From Haplomitrium mnioides (taxonomy: Eukaryota; Marchantiophyta; Haplomitriopsida; Calobryales), in contig JBNGIS010034960.1 in the NCBI GenBank assembly GCA_049999725.1, positions 1 to 28,344 on the forward strand: a stretch of 28,344 nucleotides of DNA, in the 5' to 3' direction. The stretch's first letter is position 1. Each line of letters begins with the position of its first letter. A program made the position numbers and the translations under genes. The notes beneath the pieces are model-generated. The model searched no databases and was not told the DNA's origin. It saw nothing but the letters and a program-made list of their open reading frames with translations. Shown here one piece after another: positions 19,117-28,264 of the stretch.

Positions 19117-20042
19117 TTATAATCAATGGTTGATTGGTCTTTGTTGGCAATATTAAATACTCAAATAGCATCTTTAGCATTTTCGATGTTTGAACACAAC
19201 TTCCCAGTAGCATCATTAAGTGGATATTATTTCTACAAAACCTTGAAGTTATGGATGCTCTCATTGCTTCATAACTCTTTTTGCCAAAATGCAAACCTCA
19301 TAATCTTCCCAATTATTGATAACAATGGAAGGAGAAGCAAGTTGAACATGATTCGGAAACAAAGATGGACAAGGAGCAAAAAACCCAAGTTTAGACACAT
19401 GCAACATATGATGAATTTTAAGATGAGAAGGAAGATCAAGTTTATAAGCAACTGGAAAATGACTTGGGAAATAGCTAAAGCACTAATTCAAGAAATAGAC
19501 AACCTACAAACTTGAGTTTCTAAAGACAAGGGAAGATCATGAGTAGAGATCATAACTTGGTCACTTAAAAAACACAAGAGAAATCATGACGATGTTTATC
19601 ATCAATTTTTTTTTGCCAATTTTGAGCAATAGCAAGGTGTCTACGAGTAGCTTACAAAGAAGAAGATAAATAAGACACACAAATAGAAGCACTTGAACAA
19701 TGAATGAGGAAGGAGAAATCAAACTATCAAGAACAAGAGGATGTTGACATGTATTAAGAAGGATTGGAGAATATCAAGTACTTGCTTATTTGTAGTTGTT
19801 GTAGACAAACTCTACATTTGATAAGAGGTTATCCCAATTGATATGATGAATACTGATAAATGCTTGAAGCATATCCTTGATAGTACGATTATTGCACTTC
19901 ATTTGACTTCACTATTTGAGGATGATAAATCATAAACATAGAGAAATTTTGGTGCCCAAATCTGTAAAAAACTCTCACAAAAAACTTCCTAATGAAATGT
20001 CGTTCTATAGATATTGATACCTTAGACATTCAACAACCACTA
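18853..20042 (-). mobile_element. Gypsy fragment 4: integrase end, chromodomain and 3' LTR, - strand
   Basis: Read on the - strand, homology starts inside the integrase core at about 20042 (AAGGTATCAATATCTATAG against 11267), runs through INNWEDYEVCILAKRVMKQ (about 19320-19260) and the chromodomain region HLMMLLGSCVQTSKMLKMLF, and ends in an LTR. It is 5' truncated. The 3' end abuts fragment 3 at 18850-18853 without spare bases, suggesting insertion into or rearrangement with that fragment. The + strand open frame at 19126-19515 is an antisense shadow. Confidence 0.85.
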
Positions 20043-20399
20043 CTTTGAACCAAGAACCGCTACTGGGTTTCTGTTTCAATTGGCATTCGCAAAAACCAAT
20101 TTCGAAATTTTAGCATAGAAAAACATGAATTTGACGCTAAAAACATTCGTTTGTAAAATAAATATTACTTTTATATATTAAAATCACTTACTTTAAATGC
20201 ACAATGCATTAAAAACAAATCTTCTTGCGAGCATTTTACCAAAATTGCTTTCATAATTTCATCTTTCCAAAGAATGAGCATCGCTGAACCAAATATATGT
20301 AAACAAAACATGACATTTGTTGTTAAACATTTTGAAAACTACAATGATTGCAAAAATTTGTAAAATTTATAAGAACATTCATATTTTATCAAAATTTTC
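20043..20399. other. Stretch without a gene
   Basis: AT-rich DNA between the gypsy fragment and the start of array homology. No motif, no repeat and no significant open frame noticed. Confidence 0.45.
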
Positions 20400-20874
20400 T
20401 TAATGTAGAACCTTAAAATGTTGGCACAAGAGGATTGTTAAAGAAAAATTGTGAAAAGACTGTTGAAGCCTATGCATGCATGGATAATTGAGGCCCAAGT
20501 ACATGCAAGCATTGTAGAAAAAATCCTTGCGAGCAGGAAGAACTACAACTAACTCGAGCTTGAAAAATTGAAGCTCATACACACATGAACAACTGAAGCG
20601 AGCACGGATTGCTAAATAATTGGAAGCATGGAATGTAGAAGGCCGTCTAATAAGAAACAAAAAAATGAAAAAGGAAAGCGAACTTCCAAACCAGCACTGA
20701 CTTCATTTCTAATTTAAAGAAAATCAACACGTTTTGTTCAAAAACCATTTTGTGCAACAAATTTAATCTTGATGAAAAGACTTCAATTGGATTGGGAGTG
20801 CAGCAAGATTGAAACTTCAGCAAATTAAATTTTGTAAGAAAAATACTTTATTATGTACAAAAATTACATCACTC
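20400..20874 (-). repeat. Truncated leader at the left end of the array
   Basis: This matches the segment that lies between a distal exon and the minisatellite in other units: TTGTTGCACAAAATGGTTTT near 20760 and an ATG followed by KSVLVWKFAFLFHF at about 20709 on the - strand. Instead of a regular minisatellite there are only a few worn GCATGCATGGA-like strings (20470-20620), and homology stops near 20400. This is the array boundary. Confidence 0.7.
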
Positions 20875-22162
20875 TCATAAAACAACTCTATTCTCTTCAA
20901 GAGGAATTGTCTCATCTAAATCATCTCGCAAAGAAAGCTTCAGCATCTGTAGCCGCAAGAGAGTCCCTCCAAGACTTTCCAGTCCAAAAAATGGCAACAA
21001 AATTATTGGTAGCACCTTCAATACCATGAGGAACATGTTCCTTGTGGTAGACATACACTATATGCGATTCCGTTATGTTGAATGGCAAAAAAGCCATCGT
21101 CAAAACTCTATGAGGAATGTAGATAGATTGACATCTATCACATTCCATAATGATGCAATTTTGCATGAGCTTCAAAGCACAGACAAGGTTTGTGCCAAAC
21201 CCAGAGCGAAGATCTAAGATCCAATCTTGCTCTATTAATAAATGGTCAATAAAAAATTGTAAAGAGCCTCGGGCTTTTGATAGACATTCACAAAAGCATC
21301 ATCTTTTGGATGTTTGAGTTTCACCGATACCATAGGACGCATAAGCAAACTACGCATAATTTTTCGAGGACGACCACTCGCATCACCAAGTTGCAAATTG
21401 AACAGCCTCATGCTCCTCTTTCCATCATTTGTCTAGTAGCCCATAGTCCAATACTCATGGGCATGAGCAATTTTTCGACCACTGGAATGATGAATATTGC
21501 TTTTGTTCATATAGAAAAAAAAACAAACAAATCAGGCATTTGAAACAAAGTATAGGAAATCTAAACAAGGTAAACTAGAAAACCAAAAAATCAAAAAAGA
21601 GCTAACTAGATGTCGTGGTAGATGGCACAACAAATCTCCTAAAGAGCATCTTTGACGATGCCAAATTGTTGCGAAGAATGCATTATAACAAAGGACCAAA
21701 AATCCAAAGTGGTGACTATCGCAAAAGAGGAAACCATATAAAAAATGTCGTCTCTAGAAAAAGGTTTAGAATCATCATACTTGTATTCCTTAAGGTTGTA
21801 ATCGTAATGAATATTTGCAATGGCCAAAGTGAAACATCTAGGTTATACAAATACTTTCAATTGACAAGCATTGGACTCCCCGTGGACTTGGTAATATGCC
21901 ACATTGAGTCCATCAACGAAGGACAGTAAGTCCTCGTCTTTGTCCCTCTAAACTCCATTAGTTGGAAGGGCAACATCATCATTTTGTTGCCTTGATTTCT
22001 ACTCTCTAGCTTTTTGGCAATGAAGCAGAAAGAAAGAGGGTAGGAAACAAGTGTAGGAGGCTAGTCTTGATCATCTAGGGCTTCTTCGACCCCTGATCTT
22101 TTTCTCTCTTTTGCAATTGCCATCAATTTCTTGGCGAGATGTTGTTTAAATGTTTTGTCCCT
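20875..22162 (-). pseudogene. Unit A: beta-class DNA methyltransferase-like pseudogene
   Basis: Two exons on the - strand: 22162-21607 after the acceptor GTGCAG, and about 21509-20875. Motif IV is worn (ANIHYDYN for ADIPYGYN). Then come SKPFSRDDIFYMVSSF and HSSQQFGIV. The distal exon has motif X as KPEALYNFL, and after a 1-bp deletion in a T-run, the best motif I of the array, LDLRSGFGTNLVCALKLMQN, then CIIMECDRCQSIYIPHRVLT and DDLDETIPLEENRVVL before TGA at 20877-20875. AATAAA (TTTATT on +) lies at 20847-20852. Splice sites are damaged: the donor is GTTAGC and the acceptor AG is lost. It keeps Gln at two codons that are stops in B-D, so it branched off earlier. Ancestral role inferred: methyl transfer from S-adenosylmethionine to a base amino group, in the nucleus. 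Not functional now. Confidence 0.78.
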
Positions 22163-22264
22163 CTGCACAAAGCAAAAACAGAAAAACACAAGAGGGGAAA
22201 ACAAAAAATGTTTTCACTCAAGAGAGGAAGACAATTTGAGCAAAGACCACGGTGGTTAAACTAA

Positions 22265-22620
22265 GATTGACTTTACAGTCCATGTGCGCATGGACTTTGA
22301 AGTCCAAGCTCAGGAACATTGAAGTCCAAGTGCGTGTGGACTTTGAAGTCCACACCCGTAGGGACTTTGAAGTCCATGTGCGCAAAGACTTTAAAATACA
22401 AGCGAGGAACTTTAAAGTCCAAACGAGCATGGACTTTAAAGTTCAAGTGCGCGTAGACTTTGAAGTCTAGGCACACATGGAATTTGAAGTACTTGCACAC
22501 TTGGATTTTAAAGTACTTGCGCGCAAGGACTTTGAAGTCCATGCGTGCATGGACATTGAAGTTTAGGGGTTTGGGCTTTGAACACCATGCGTGCATAAAA
22601 AATTGGAGCCCATGCACGCA
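22265..22620 (-). repeat. 24-bp minisatellite of unit A
   Basis: About 11-13 copies of a 24-bp unit made of two palindromes, ATGGACTTNNAAGTCCAT and GYGCRC. Because 24 is a multiple of three, the - strand reads as an eight-residue peptide repeat DFKVHARM/L, and the + strand reads almost the same (DFEVHARM). It lies between the leader and the proximal exon, so probably in the first intron or 5' region of the pseudogene. Confidence 0.85.
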
Positions 22621-22909
22621 TGGAAAACTGAAGCAAGCACAGACCTATGAATAACTGGAAGCATGGAATGCAGAAGGCCATTTAAGCAGAAACAGAAAAT
22701 GAAAAAGGAAAGTGAACTTCCATGCCAACATTGACTTCATTGTTAATTGAAAAAAAAATCAACATGTTTTGTTCATAAACCATTTTGTGCAACAAATTGA
22801 ATCATGATGAAAAGACTTAAATTGGATTGGGAGTGCAACAAAATTGAAACTTTTGCAAATTAAACTTTGTAGAAAACATACTTTATTATGTACAGAAATT
22901 ACATCACTC

Positions 22910-24196
22910 TCATAAAACAGCTCTATCCTCTTCAAGAGAAATTGTCTCATCTAAATCATCTGGTAAAGAAGCTTTAGCATCTGTAGCCGCAAGAGAGTCC
23001 CTCCGAGACTTTCAAGTTCAAGAAATGGCAACAAAATCACCAGAAGCACATGTAGTACTAGGAGGAACATGTTTCTTGTGGTAGACATACACTATCTACA
23101 ATTCCATTACGTCGGATGGCAAAGAAGCCATCGTCAAAACTCTATGAGGAATGTAGATAGACTAATGTCTATCATATTCCACAACGATGCAATTTGCATC
23201 AGCTTCAAAGCACAGACAAGGCCTATGTCGGACCGAGAGCAAAGATCTAAGATCCAATGTTGTTTTGTTGATAAATGGTCAATAAAAATTTGTAAAGAGC
23301 ATGGGGATTTTGATAAACATTCACAGGAGCATCATCTTCTACATGTTTGAGTTTCGCCGATACCGTAGGAGAACTAAACACATTATGCATAATTTTTCGA
23401 GGATGACCACTCACATCAATAGGCTGCAAATTGAACAACCTCATCCTCCTCTTTCCCTCCTTCGTCCAGTAGCGCACAGTTCAATACTTGTGGGCGTGAG
23501 CAATTCTTGGACCACTAGAGTGATGAATATTGCTTTTGTCCTTGTAAAAAGAAAAACAAACAAATCAGACACCTAAAACAAAGTGTTGGAAAACTAAACA
23601 AGGTATACTAGAAAACCAAAAAACCAAGAAAGAACTTACGAGATGCCATGGTCGATGGCACAACAAACCTTCTGAAGAGCACCCTCGACGATGTCAAATT
23701 GTTGCAAAGAATGTATTATAATAAAAGACAAAAAACCTGAAGTGGTGACAACCACAAAAGAGGAAACCATATAAAAAATGTCGTCTCTAGAAAAAGGTTC
23801 AGAATCATCATCCTTGCATTCTTTAAGGTTGTAACCGTAAGGAATATCTACAGTGGCCAAAGTGGAACATCTAGGTTTCACAAATCCTTTCAACTAACAA
23901 GCATTAGACTCCATGTAGACTTGGTAATATGCCACGTTGAGTCTATCAACGAAGGACAGTAAGTCTTTGTCTTTGTCCCTATGAACTCCATCAGTTGGAA
24001 GGGGAGCATCATCATTTTGCTGCCTTCATTTCCACTCTGTAGCTTTCTAGCAATGAAGCAGAAAAGGAGGAGGGTAGGAAACAAGTGTAGGAGGTTCGTC
24101 TTAATCATCTAAGGCTTCTTTGACCCCCGATCTTTTTCTCCCTTTTGCAGCTGTCATCAGTTTCTTGGCAAGCTGTTGTTTAAACATTTTGTCCCT
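22910..24196 (-). pseudogene. Unit B: beta-class DNA methyltransferase-like pseudogene
   Basis: This unit has the best preserved proximal exon, 24196-23640, which reads in a single frame. It starts after the acceptor TTTGTGCAG: RDKMFKQQLAKKLMTAAKGR, KRSGVKEALDD, a basic, possibly nuclear-targeting segment. Then LLSFVDRLNVAYYQV, LKGFVKPRCSTLATVDIPYG (motif IV), SEPFSRDDIFYMVSSFVVVT and QQFDIVEGALQKVCCAIDHG. Stops are at DD-stop-DE, HC-stop-KA, WK-stop-RQ and AC-stop-LK, all explicable as decayed CAA, CAG or CGA. The intron is 23639-23541 with donor GTAAGT and acceptor TTTTACAAG, phase 2. The distal exon 23540-22910 gives YWTKEGKRRMRLFNLQPIDV, HPRKIMHNVFSSP, NPHALYKFL (motif X) and, after a 1-bp loss, LDLCSRSDIGL (motif I, damaged). 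AATAAA at 22882-22887 (complement). Confidence 0.82.
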
Positions 24197-24250
24197 CTGC
24201 ACAAAGCAAAAACGAAAAAACATAAGAGGGAAAACAAAAAACGTTCTAAC

Positions 24251-24799
24251 TTAGGAAAGGAAGACAATTTGAGCAAAGACCATGGTGGTTAAACTAAGAT
24301 TGACTGTATTGTCCATGTGCGCATGGACATTGAAGTCTAGGCCCACAGGGACATTGAAGTCCAAGCGCGTGTAGACTTTGAAGTCCACGCACGCAGAGAC
24401 TTTGAAGTCCACATGCGCAGGGCCTTTGAAGTCCTTATGCACAAAGACTTTAAAGTACAGGTGAGGAACTTTAAATTTCAAACTAGCATAGACTTTGAAG
24501 TTCAAGCACGTGTAGACTTTGAAGTCCAGACGTGCATGGACTTTGAAGTACTTGCACGCTTGGACTTTGATGTACTTGCGCACAAGGACTTTGAAGTCCA
24601 TGTGCGCATGGACATTGAAGTCTAGACGCTTGGGCTTTGAAGTCCATGCATGCATAAAAGACCGAAGCCCATACGCGCATGGACATTTAAAGCGAGCACA
24701 GACTACTGAATACTTAGAAGTAGGGAATGCAAAACCCCATCTAAGAAGAAATAGAAAATGAAAAAGGAAAGTGAACTTCCATGCCAAAATTGACTTCAT
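24251..24799 (-). CDS. Open frame with hydrophobic start and eight-residue repeats (unit B leader), doubtful
   Basis: 182 codons. Residues 1-27 (MKSILAWKFTFLFHFLFLLR) resemble a signal peptide or membrane anchor. Residues 28-60 include CPCAYGLRSFMHAWTSKP, and 61 on are DFKVHAxx repeats from the minisatellite. The same ATG and hydrophobic start recur in unit C (26817), in unit A with one internal TAG, and in the truncated leader (20709). It ends about 55 bp before the proximal exon. It may be a first exon of the methyltransferase-like gene, a small separate gene, or non-coding DNA kept open because the repeat length is a multiple of three. I favour the last for the repeat part. Confidence 0.25.
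   Translation of the reverse strand: MKSILAWKFTFLFHFLFLLRWGFAFPTSKYSVVCARFKCPCAYGLRSFMHAWTSKPKRLDFNVHAHMDFKVLVRKYIKVQACKYFKVHARLDFKVYTCLNFKVYASLKFKVPHLYFKVFVHKDFKGPAHVDFKVSACVDFKVYTRLDFNVPVGLDFNVHAHMDNTVNLSLTTMVFAQIVFLS
24300..24660 (-). repeat. 24-bp minisatellite of unit B
   Basis: About 13 copies of the same 24-bp unit as in unit A. On the - strand it lies inside a single 182-codon open frame (24799-24251) that starts MKSILAWKFTFLFHFLFLL and then repeats DFKVHAxx. One 21-bp unit (PHLYFKV) is at the same relative place in units A-C, showing that the array was copied with its minisatellite. Confidence 0.87.
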
Positions 24800-24951
24800 T
24801 GCTAATTTAAAGAAAATTCAACACATTTTGTTCAGAAACCATTTTGTGCAGCAAATTGAATCATGATGAAAAAACTTAAATTGGATTGAGAGTGCATCAA
24901 GATTAAAACTTCAGTAAAATAAAATACTTTATTTTGTACAAAAATTACATC

Positions 24952-26236
24952 ACTATAATCAAACAACTCTATCTTTTCAAGAGGAATTGTCTCATCTAAA
25001 TCATCTGGCAAAGAAGCTTCAACATTTGCAGCTACAAGAGAGTCCCTATCAAACTTTCAAGTCCTAGAAATGGCAACAAAATCCCCAAAAGCACCTTCAG
25101 TACTAGGATGAACATGTTCCTTGAGGTAGGCATATACTATCTGTGATTCCATTATGTTGAATGGCAAAGAAGCCATCGTCAAAACTCTATGAGGAATGTA
25201 GATAGACTAACATCTATCATATTCCACAATGATACAATTTTGCATCAGCTTCAAAGCACACACAAAGCTTGTGTGGAACCCAGAGCAAAGATCTAAGATC
25301 CAATCTTGCTTTGTTGATAAATTGTCGATTAAAAAATTGTAAAGAGACTAGGGCTTTTGATAAACATTCACAAGAGCATCATCTCCTAGATGTTTGAGTT
25401 TTGTCGATGCCGTAGGAGAACTAAACACATTATGCATAATTTTCCAAGGATGACAACTCGCATAAGTAGGTTGCAAATTGAACAACCTCATGCTCCTCTT
25501 TCCCTCCTTTGTCCAGTAGTGCACAATCCAATACTTGTAGGCGCGAGCAAGTCTTGGACTACTAGAATGATGAATATTTCTTTTGTCACTGTAGAAAAAA
25601 AAAAAACCAAACAAATCGGACACTTGAAACAAAGTGTAGGAGGCTAAACAAGGTAAACTAGAAAACCAAAAAAGAACTCACCAGATGTCGTGGTCGATGG
25701 CACAACAAACCTTTTGAAGAGCACTCTCGACGATGTCGAATTGTTGCGAAGAATGTATTATAACAAAAGACCAAAAACCTGAATTGGTCACTGCCGCAAA
25801 GAGAAAACCATATCGAAAATGTTGTCTCTATATAAAGGTTCATAATCATCATCCTTGCATTCTTTAAGGTTGTAACCATAAGGAATATCTGCAATGGCCA
25901 AAGTGAAACATCTAGGTTTCACAAATCCTTTCAACTAACGAGCATTGGACTCCACGTGGACTTGGTAATATGCCATGTTGAGTCTATTAACAAAGGATAG
26001 TAAGTCTTCGTCTTCGTACCTTTGAACTCCATTAGTTGGAAGGGCAGCATCATCATTTTGCTGCCTTCATTTCCACTCTGTAGCTTTCTAGCAATGAAGC
26101 AGAAAAGAAGGAGGGTACAAAACAAGTGTAGGGGGCTCGTCTTGATCATCTAAGGCTTCTTTAACCCCCGATCTTTTTCTCCCTTTTACAACTGTCGTGA
26201 GTTTCTTAGCAAGTTGCCGTTTAAACGTTTTGTCCC
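24952..26236 (-). pseudogene. Unit C: beta-class DNA methyltransferase-like pseudogene
   Basis: Proximal exon about 26236-25682, with the acceptor CAG changed to CAC. It reads GDKTFKRQLAKKLTTVVKGR, KRSGVKEALDDQDEPPTLVL, then stops shared with unit B (HC-stop-K, WK-stop-RQ, AR-stop-LK). Intact motif IV: CFTLAIADIPYGYNLKECKD. A 1-bp deletion follows near 25805. The intron is 25681-25589 (93 bp): donor GTGAGT, a T-run and acceptor CTACAG; phase 2, splitting a TGT codon. The distal exon 25588-24952 gives DKRNIHHSSSPRLARAYKYW, TKEGKRSMRLFNLQP, HPWKIMHNVFSSPT, KP-stop-SLYNFLIDN, LDLCSGFHTSFVCALKLMQN (motif I), then CIIVEYDR. AATAAA at 24928-24933 (complement). Confidence 0.82.
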
Positions 26237-26292
26237 CGTGAACAAAGCAAAAACAAAAAAGCATAAGAGGGGAAAACAAAAAACCTTCTAAC

Positions 26293-26817
26293 TTAGAAAA
26301 GGAAGACAATTTGAGCAAAGAACATGGTGGTTAAACTAAGATTGACTTTACATTCCATGTGCACATCGACATTGAAGTCTGAGCCCACATGGACATTGAA
26401 GTCCACGCGCGCAGGGACTTTGAAGTCCATATGCACAAAGACTTTAAAGTATAGGTGAGGAACTTTAAAGTTCAAACTAGCATGGACTTTGAAGTTCAAG
26501 CACGTGTAGACTTTGAAGTCCAGATGTGCATGGACTTTGAAGTCCAGATGTGCATGAACTTTGAAGTACTTGCACGCTTGGACTTTGACATACTTGCGCA
26601 CAGGGACTTTGAAGTCTATGCACGTATGGACATTGAAGTCTAGACGCTTGGGCTTTGAAGTCCATGCATGCATAGAAAACCGAAGCCCATGCACGCATGG
26701 ACATCTAAAGCAAGCACAAACTGCTGAATACTTGGAAGTAGGGAATGCAGAAACCTGTCTAAGAAGAAATGGAAAATGAAAAAGGAAAGTGAACTTCCAT
26801 GCCAACATTGACTTCAT
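26293..26817 (-). CDS. Open frame with hydrophobic start and eight-residue repeats (unit C leader), doubtful
   Basis: 174 codons beginning MKSMLAWKFTFLFHFPFLLR, the counterpart of the frame in unit B. The non-repeat part (residues 1-60) is closely conserved between the two units. The repeat part has 12 copies against 13 in B. The same doubts apply: no stop-free coding bias can be claimed for repeat DNA whose period is divisible by three. Confidence 0.22.
   Translation of the reverse strand: MKSMLAWKFTFLFHFPFLLRQVSAFPTSKYSAVCACFRCPCVHGLRFSMHAWTSKPKRLDFNVHTCIDFKVPVRKYVKVQACKYFKVHAHLDFKVHAHLDFKVYTCLNFKVHASLNFKVPHLYFKVFVHMDFKVPARVDFNVHVGSDFNVDVHMECKVNLSLTTMFFAQIVFLF
26345..26700 (-). repeat. 24-bp minisatellite of unit C
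   Basis: About 12 copies of the 24-bp unit, one fewer than in unit B, with a direct duplication of the QMCMDFEV-coding copy (+ strand, 26520-26560). This copy-number change accounts for much of the shorter period of this unit. Confidence 0.87.
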
Positions 26818-26983
26818 TGCTAATTTAAAGAAAATTCAACACGTTTTGTTCAGAAACCATTTTGCGCAACAAATTAAATTATGATAAAAAGACTTAAATT
26901 GGATTGGGAGTGCATCAAGATTAAAACTTCAGCAAAATAAACTTTGTGAGAAAAATACTTTATTTTGTACAAAACTTACATCA

Positions 26984-28264
26984 CTATGATAAAACAACTC
27001 TATCCTTTTCAAGAGGAATTGTCTCATCTAAGTCATCTCGCAAAGAAGCTTCAACATCTGCAACCACAAGAGAGTCCCTATCAAACTTTCAAGTCTTAGA
27101 AATGGCAACAAAATCACCAAAAGCACCTGCAATACTAGGATGAGCATGTTCCTTGAGGTAAGCATATACTATCTGTGATTCCGTTACGTTGGATGGCAAA
27201 GAAGCCATCGTCAAAACTCTATGACGAATGTAGATAGACTAACGTCTATCATATTTCACAATGATGCAATTTTGCATCAGCTTCAAAGCACAAACAAAGC
27301 ATGTGTCGGACCCATAGCAAAGATCTAAGATCCAATCTTGCTTTGTTGATAAATGGTCAATACAAAAATTGTAAACAGCCTAGGGCTTTTGATAAACATT
27401 CACAAGAGCATCATCTCCTAGATGTTTGAGTTTTGCCGATGCCATAAGAGAACTAAACACATTATGCATAATTTTCCGAGGATGACAACTTGCACAAGTA
27501 GGCTGCAAATTGAACAACCTCATGCTCCTCTTTCCCTCCTTTGTCCAGTAGTGCACAGTCCAATACTCGTAGGCACGAGCAAGTCTTGGACTACCAGAAT
27601 GATGAATATTGCTTTTGTCGCTGTAAAAAAAAAAACCAAACAAATCAGACACTTGAAACAAAGTGTAGGAAAGCTAAACAAGGTAAACTAGAAAACCAAA
27701 AAGTCAAAAAAGAACTCACCAGATGTTGTGGTCGATGGCACAACAAACCTTCTGAAGAGCACCCCTGACGATGTCGAATTGTTTCGAAGAATGTATTATA
27801 ACAAAAGACCAAAAACTGGAAGTGGTGACTGCCACAAAAGAGGAACCATATCAAAAATTTTGTCTCTAGAAAAAGGTTCAGAATCATCATCATTGCATAC
27901 TTTAAGGTTGTAACCATAAGGAATATCTGCAATAGCCAAAGTGAAACATCTAGGTTTCACAAATCCTTTCAACTAATGAGCATTAGACTCCACGTGGACT
28001 TGGTAATATGCCACGTTGAGTCTATCAATGAAGGACAGTAAGTCTTCGTCTTTGTCCCTCTGAACTTCATTAGTTGGAAGGGGAACATCATCATTTTGTT
28101 GCCTTCACTTCCATTCTCTAGCTTTCTAGCAATGAAGTAGAAAAGGAGCAGGGTTGGAAACAACTCGTCTTGATCATCTAAGGCTTCTTTGACCCCCGAT
28201 CTTTTTCTCCCTTTCGCAGCTATCATTAGTTTCTTGGAAAGCTACCGTTTAAATGTTTTGTCCT
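26984..28264 (-). pseudogene. Unit D: beta-class DNA methyltransferase-like pseudogene
   Basis: Proximal exon 28264-27720, beginning after an acceptor ACAAG. Motif IV is intact (ADIPYGYN, about 27920-27895) and a 1-bp deletion follows near 27850. Stops shared with B and C are present (HC-stop-K, K-stop-RQ, H-stop-LK). The intron is 27719-27621 (99 bp) with donor GTGAGT and acceptor TTTTTACAG, phase 2. The distal exon 27620-26984 gives DKSNIHHSGSPRLARAYEYW, TKEGKRSMRLFNLQP, HPRKIMHNVFSS, KLKHLGDDALVNVYQKP, a stop shared with C, AVYNFCIDHLSTKQDW, LDLCYGSDTCFVCALKLMQN (motif I, damaged), CIIVKYDRR, and DDLDETIPLEKDRVVLS before TAG. AATAAA at 26959-26964 (complement). The leader and minisatellite lie outside the window. 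Confidence 0.82.

Noticed and set aside
19126-19515. 129-codon + strand open frame as a gene
   Set aside because: It is the antisense shadow of the - strand gypsy fragment, whose integrase C-terminus and chromodomain read sensibly on the other strand.
22252-22654. + strand open frames with DFEVHARM-like repeats as a repetitive protein gene
   Set aside because: They are antisense readings of the nearly self-complementary 24-bp minisatellite; openness follows from a period divisible by three.
23069-23576. + strand frames of 91-93 codons that recur in each array unit
   Set aside because: They recur because the unit recurs; the - strand frame carries the methyltransferase motifs, intron borders and poly(A) signal.
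22265-26700. CRISPR-like array of direct repeats
   Set aside because: The 24-bp units are contiguous without unique spacers, no cas genes exist, and the window is plant DNA.
20875-28264. Functional methyltransferase genes in the array
   Set aside because: Each unit has several in-frame stops and at least one frameshift or damaged splice site; none can give an intact protein.
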